A stretch of 34,246 bases of DNA, taken from positions 1 through 34,246 of the forward strand of contig CALGTL010000112.1 of assembly GCA_937901475.1 (NCBI GenBank), in the 5' to 3' direction. Both the position numbers and the translations under genes were made by a program. Shown here in pieces: positions 31,125 to 34,246 of the stretch. Positions within the stretch are counted from its first letter, which is position 1. Every line of letters begins with the position of its first letter. The DNA comes from an uncultured Dehalococcoidia bacterium. Its GTDB lineage: Bacteria; Chloroflexota; Dehalococcoidia; Lucifugimonadales; Australimonadaceae. The notes under the pieces are model-generated. The model was not told the origin of the DNA, made no database searches, and saw nothing but the letters and a program-made list of their open reading frames with translations.

Positions 31125-32570
31125 TTAACGATTGAATTTATGAACCACTGGAGGCTGCCGGTACCCAGGCCCTGCATTCCGTTCATACGCAGCGGCTACA
31201 TTTAGTACTCGCTTGTCGTCGAAATGGCGCCCTGCAATTTGAAGGCCAATGGGCATCCCTTCAGAAGTAAACCCGCAGGGCAACGATATGGCAGGCAGTC
31301 CAAGTGCGTTAAAAGGCACTGTCAAACGAGTGGTGACTCTGCTCTGACCGTTCGCTGATTCGACGTCAATCTCGCCGCCTTTAATTTGGGCCATTGGCTC
31401 ATCGAGCTTATATGCTGCGGTAGAGTTGGTTGGTGTGATGATGACATCGACCAACTCGAACATCTTTTGGGCCTCCCAACGAAGCTTATTCAACAGGCGG
31501 GATGCTCTTTCGTGGTCAATCGTTCGAGCGAATGCCCCGGCAAGAACTCGGAACCTGATGTCTTGGTGAAGAAAATCCTGCCCTCGATGCAATGCGTGAT
31601 TGAGCAACCAGCCTTTGTTTTCGCTTTCGAAACTGGGCTCAATCAGCTGCATATGCTCAAGGCTCGGTAGCGTGACATCTATGATTTCAGCACCGAGTTG
31701 CTCAAAAGAACGAGCTGCGGCTCTGACAGCACTCTCAACTTCCGGCACTGCGTCGTCAAAGAAATAATTGGTGGGTAATCCGACGCGAAGACCTTTTAGT
31801 GTCTCGCTCTCACTGGGTAGGTAATCAACGGCGGGGGACCGGAGTGAATTAGGGTCTCTCGGATCATGGCCTGCTAGTACATTCATGGCTAGCGCAGCGT
31901 CCCCGACAGTTCTTGCTAACGGACCAACAACCATATACCAAGCAGAAGTAGCGGGAAGCTCTCCATAACGACTAATCAATCCAGTACTCGGCTTATGCCC
32001 AACGATGCCACAATATGATGCGGGATTGCGTACGGATGCGCGTGCGTCGGTGCCTATTGATAGAAATGCTTGACCAGCACTGACAGCTGCACCCGAGCCT
32101 CCACTAGACCCGCCTGAGGTTCTTGAAGGATCCCAAGGGTTATGGACGGTACCGAAAATGCTGTATGTGCAACTTCCAGCTAAGGCCCACTCGTGCATAT
32201 TGTTTTTCCCAATGACAACGGCTCCGGCATCTCGGAGCCGCTCGACGACTGCGGCGTCGGCGTCTGTTACGTGATCAGCAAGGATAGGAGACCCGCAGCT
32301 AGTGACCCATCCTTCAACAGATAGATTGTCCTTGAATCCGACTGGGATACCATGAAAAGGGCCTCGGTAGTTACCGCTGGAGATTTCTACTTCAGCGGTC
32401 CGTGCATCACCCAGCGCTTGTTCCGCCTTGATTACGGGAAAAGCGTTTAGGACAGGGTCAGTCTCTGCAATATGATCAAGAGTGGCCTGCGTTAATTCCA
32501 CTGGTGAGACCTTACGGTTTTTTATTAGCGCGCCCATTTCTTGGATGCTCTTGAAAAGCAATTCATTCAT
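31125..32570 (-). CDS. Amidase signature family hydrolase
   Basis: This 481-aa protein belongs to the amidase signature family (GatA, AtzE/AtzF and amide hydrolases) with a Ser-cisSer-Lys triad: K80 in IPVGFKDN, S155 in the Gly/Ser-rich SGGSSGGSGAAVSAG, and S179. The segment before the nucleophile is unusual, reading GTDARASVRNPA where most members have GTDTGGSIR, so two glycines of the oxyanion turn are Arg and Ala. It begins at ATG 32570, overlapping the preceding small gene by four bases. It probably hydrolyses a linear amide produced by the convergent ring-opening enzymes, which is inference from context. Confidence 0.92.
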   Translation of the reverse strand: MNELLFKSIQEMGALIKNRKVSPVELTQATLDHIAETDPVLNAFPVIKAEQALGDARTAEVEISSGNYRGPFHGIPVGFKDNLSVEGWVTSCGSPILADHVTDADAAVVERLRDAGAVVIGKNNMHEWALAGSCTYSIFGTVHNPWDPSRTSGGSSGGSGAAVSAGQAFLSIGTDARASVRNPASYCGIVGHKPSTGLISRYGELPATSAWYMVVGPLARTVGDAALAMNVLAGHDPRDPNSLRSPAVDYLPSESETLKGLRVGLPTNYFFDDAVPEVESAVRAAARSFEQLGAEIIDVTLPSLEHMQLIEPSFESENKGWLLNHALHRGQDFLHQDIRFRVLAGAFARTIDHERASRLLNKLRWEAQKMFELVDVIITPTNSTAAYKLDEPMAQIKGGEIDVESANGQSRVTTRLTVPFNALGLPAISLPCGFTSEGMPIGLQIAGRHFDDKRVLNVAAAYERNAGPGYRQPPVVHKFNR

Positions 32571-32761
32571 GGCGTAATCCTGCGATCGGTGATGTAGTCA
32601 GTACTTTCCGCACTTAAGCCTCCGAAATCGAAACTGGCTAGTTTGTCGCTAGTTTCATACTGCCTTTTTACTAACGGCATTAGCCGATTTACTTCGCTGT
32701 CATTGAGAAGACTCCCAAATTGTTCAAGAATCAATGACCGAATTGTTTCGTCACTGAGCAT
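32567..32761 (-). CDS. Small AtzG/GatC-like accessory protein of the amidase, 64 aa
   Basis: This small acidic-helical protein ends DFGGLSAESTDYITDRR and overlaps the amidase start (ATGA). The pair of a GatC-sized helical protein followed by an amidase repeats the arrangement of AtzG with AtzE and of GatC with GatA, where the small subunit stabilises the hydrolase. The match is by size, helix pattern and position, not by a motif I can prove. ATG 32761 is chosen with AGGAGG 4 bases upstream; GTG 32764 adjoins it. Confidence 0.6.
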   Translation of the reverse strand: MLSDETIRSLILEQFGSLLNDSEVNRLMPLVKRQYETSDKLASFDFGGLSAESTDYITDRRITP

Positions 32762-32926
32762 CACCCCTCCTGAAATGCTGGATGTGAATACAGGTTACCG
32801 ATGAGCTTCCACCAAGGGAACCGGACTGCGTTAGAGGTTACGCCCTGCTCCTTCATTGATTGCGGGCTTGTGGTAGATGAAACGGATTTATTGCATCACC
32901 CCTAACTACAAAATTTCAAAGCGTAG

Positions 32927-33559
32927 TCACGTTACCGTTGGGGGTCGCCCACCCTCAATCAAAGTCATGCTCTCTTGATAGAAGTCTTTGTACCCACGCG
33001 GTTTTCCAAATTCTCCGATGCGAAGCGTCTCTTCGAGAGCTTTGCGCACATGCGGCTCGGAGGCCCATTCTGACTTGTAGGAAACTTGACCTTTTTCATT
33101 AATAACCCAGCATGTGTTAAGTCTGCCGCCATACAATAGATGAACCGAGCCTTCCAGGTTGTCGACGACGATTCTACGAGGCGTGCGTTGTTGCTGTTGT
33201 TGAAGTGCTTCGGCGTGCCTCCATTTCTGGTTGAAGGATTGATGAGCCGGGTAGTCAGGGAAGTCCTCTGGGTGAGCTTCACGCGTGTAGACGAACAAGA
33301 AGACCGCTTTGCCTGCAAAATCCCGTGCCAGTTGGTCCATTAGCGGGAACTCCCGCCAACATGGTCCTCAGGTGATAGACCCGAACTCAATGACTACAGG
33401 CATTCCTTGTAGTGCAGACAAGGTTAAAATCCCCCCATTGATCGAAGGCAAGGAGAAATCTGGGGCGATATCACCAGCGTGCGTTATTGAACGAAAATAA
33501 GAACTCTCACCTGCCTTCGACTGGAACACATCGTAATTATAGATTTCACTTTCGGTCAT
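32927..33559 (-). CDS. Deiodinase-like selenoprotein of the thioredoxin fold (in-frame UGA read as selenocysteine)
   Basis: Read through one TGA (33370-33368), the gene encodes 210 residues. Start ATG 33559 has GAGG upstream. Residues 30-50 (APDFSLPSINGGILTLSAL) begin a thioredoxin/peroxiredoxin fold. Next comes VVIEFGSIT-Sec64-GPC, matching the deiodinase core FGS-x-T-Sec and giving a Sec-x-x-Cys redox motif. After the TGA the frame stays open for 147 codons and continues with family features such as FLFVYTREAHPEDFP, equivalent to the YxEEAH segment of iodothyronine deiodinases. The downstream hairpin fits a bacterial SECIS element. Bacterial members probably act as thiol or peroxide redox enzymes, or on halogenated aromatics. 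A short Gln run (residues about 115-120) is a minor oddity. Sec machinery is not in the window. Confidence 0.88.
33334..33367 (-). promoter_or_regulatory. Candidate bacterial SECIS hairpin directly after the Sec UGA
   Basis: On the minus strand the 34 bases after the UGA fold into two stacked stems. The outer stem GGACCAT/ATGGACC has six pairs and one A-A mismatch. An internal loop (GTTG against TA) follows, then the inner stem GCGGG/CCCGC with a four-base loop AGTT. The loop begins 16 bases after the UGA and contains GU, and unpaired U residues lie between the stems. These are the properties by which SelB-binding elements are recognised. Confidence 0.75.
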
Positions 33560-33746
33560 GCATGTCACCTCGACTAGAGATACTCCCCTAAGGCTACGAC
33601 AAGCTGAGGAACCTATCACTGTCCATTTAGGGATGTAATCGAGTGAATCAAATGGAAAGGCAACAGTTCACAGAATACGCACACATCTGAGTGTTATAGT
33701 TGCGCGACGAAAGTCTCTAGAAACGTGTACCAAAAGGATAAAGTCC

Positions 33747-34246
33747 ATGAAGAAACAATGGTGGGTTTTATTGGCCTTACTGCTTGTTGGCCTTGCTTCA
33801 ATTTCTACGATTTCCGCACGCGCGCCTGAAGATAAGAGCGACATTAATACATTCGCCGTTCGCGTCGCCGATCTCCTTGGCCTAGACCATGGCGTGGTTG
33901 GTGAGGCCTTCACGCAAGCGAAGCACGATATCTATGAGATTGCGTTGGCCAAGAAATTGGAGAGAACGAGAGCCACGCTGGACAACCTCGTCGCCACTGG
34001 AGATATGACTAGAGCAGACGCGGATGCCAAACTTGCTGCTATGTCTAATCTGCCATTGAAAAAGCAGAGTGCTCGCGGGGGTAAAGACAAGCCCTTTCCG
34101 ATTGGCTTAAAAGCAAAGCTTGATGCGATGGTTACCGCCGGAGAGATAAGCAGGGCAGACGCGGATGCCAAACTTGCCGCTAAGTCAGATTTGCCATTGA
34201 AAAAGCAGAGTGCTCGCGGGGGTAAAGACAAGCCCTTTCCGATTGG
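33747..34246 (+). CDS. Exported protein with tandem 47-residue repeats, cut by window end
   Basis: The frame opens at ATG 33747, preceded by AAAAGGA at 8 bases, and runs off the window. Residues 1-26 form a signal peptide (MKKQWWVLLALLLVGLASIS, then SARA). A helical region LLGLDHGVVGEAFTQAKHDI follows, resembling YckD/DUF2680-type exported proteins. From about residue 75 a 47-aa unit repeats, each with TRADADAKLAA or SRADADAKLAA and ending LPLKKQSARGGKDKPFPIG. The repeat period is exactly 141 bases. The opposite-strand frame here is an artefact of the repeat. Function unknown; a secreted or envelope-associated helical repeat protein is likely. Confidence 0.8.
   Translation, partial: MKKQWWVLLALLLVGLASISTISARAPEDKSDINTFAVRVADLLGLDHGVVGEAFTQAKHDIYEIALAKKLERTRATLDNLVATGDMTRADADAKLAAMSNLPLKKQSARGGKDKPFPIGLKAKLDAMVTAGEISRADADAKLAAKSDLPLKKQSARGGKDKPFPI
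34014..34246 (+). repeat. 141-base tandem repeat in the terminal exported-protein gene
   Basis: The segment from GCAGACGCGGATGCC at 34014 recurs at 34155, a 141-base (47-codon) period. The last 50 or so bases of each unit are identical, while the middle differs at several positions. More units may follow beyond the window. Confidence 0.9.

Noticed and set aside
32927-33559. Deiodinase-like gene as a pseudogene with a nonsense mutation
   Set aside because: The stop is TGA at the exact Sec position of the family, the frame is otherwise intact for 210 codons, and a SECIS-like hairpin follows.
33932-34231. 99-codon minus-strand frame with internal repeats
   Set aside because: It is the antisense shadow of the tandem repeat in the plus-strand exported-protein gene, which has a signal peptide and ribosome binding site.

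Overview
The window reads like a chromosomal segment of a free-living, probably marine bacterium of the Chloroflexota, with the SAR202/Dehalococcoidia lineage as my best guess. That is an inference from gene content: an orphan molybdenum hydroxylase, TldD/TldE, a GMC oxidoreductase, several amidohydrolases, and lipoproteins with Ser/Thr/Pro-rich linkers. No rRNA or other phylogenetic marker is present. Background GC is about 50-55 %, with many GTG/TTG starts and clear AGGAG-type ribosome binding sites.

Layout. 1-4.3 kb: end of an MFS-like transporter, an unknown 193-aa protein, ribonuclease D, and a stand-alone xanthine dehydrogenase-type molybdenum subunit. 4.8-9.5 kb: a tightly overlapping five-gene unit (tldD, pmbA/tldE, HEAT-repeat protein, Nudix hydrolase, GNAT acetyltransferase). 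9.5-11.8 kb, minus strand: a split MaoC-type dehydratase pair, a formyltransferase and a 59-aa gene with a strong ribosome binding site. 12.0-17.5 kb: a segment bounded by an intact tRNA-Trp(CCA) and a degenerate copy of it that lacks the D arm. It holds a gluzincin-like lipoprotein, an alpha/beta hydrolase with two 9-base G/C tracts, and a divergent asparaginase-fold protein. 17.6-24.3 kb: ACMSD-like amidohydrolase, VOC protein, YceI lipoprotein with a membrane protein, a tiny two-gene membrane operon with a good promoter, a Yip1-like membrane protein, a DUF6994-like protein and a GMC oxidoreductase. 25.3-27.7 kb: a sharply AT-rich block whose two edges fall inside genes (a lipoprotein and an MFS transporter). 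28.3-32.8 kb: a ring-opening/amide-hydrolysis cluster (SsnA/ATZ-TRZ-type amidohydrolase, hydantoinase-like enzyme, amidase, small AtzG/GatC-like protein). 32.9-34.2 kb: a deiodinase-like selenoprotein and a repeat-bearing exported protein cut by the window end.

Main discoveries. (1) The two minus-strand reading frames at 33559-33371 and 33367-32927 are one gene, joined by an in-frame UGA exactly where deiodinases carry selenocysteine. A hairpin with the geometry of a bacterial SECIS element follows directly. (2) The 3' part of tRNA-Trp is duplicated 5.5 kb downstream. The copy keeps a CCA anticodon, a full T arm and a compensated acceptor stem, but has lost the D arm. It is either an island boundary relic or a D-armless tRNA-like element. 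(3) The asparaginase-fold protein in that segment has lost the HGTDT catalytic motif. (4) Small interspersed intergenic repeats link several gene-poor stretches.

The genes suggest an organism that scavenges oxidised or nitrogen-containing organic matter. The 28-33 kb cluster could open a cyclic amide or ureide and hydrolyse the products, with import or export by the neighbouring MFS protein; that link is inferred from position only.
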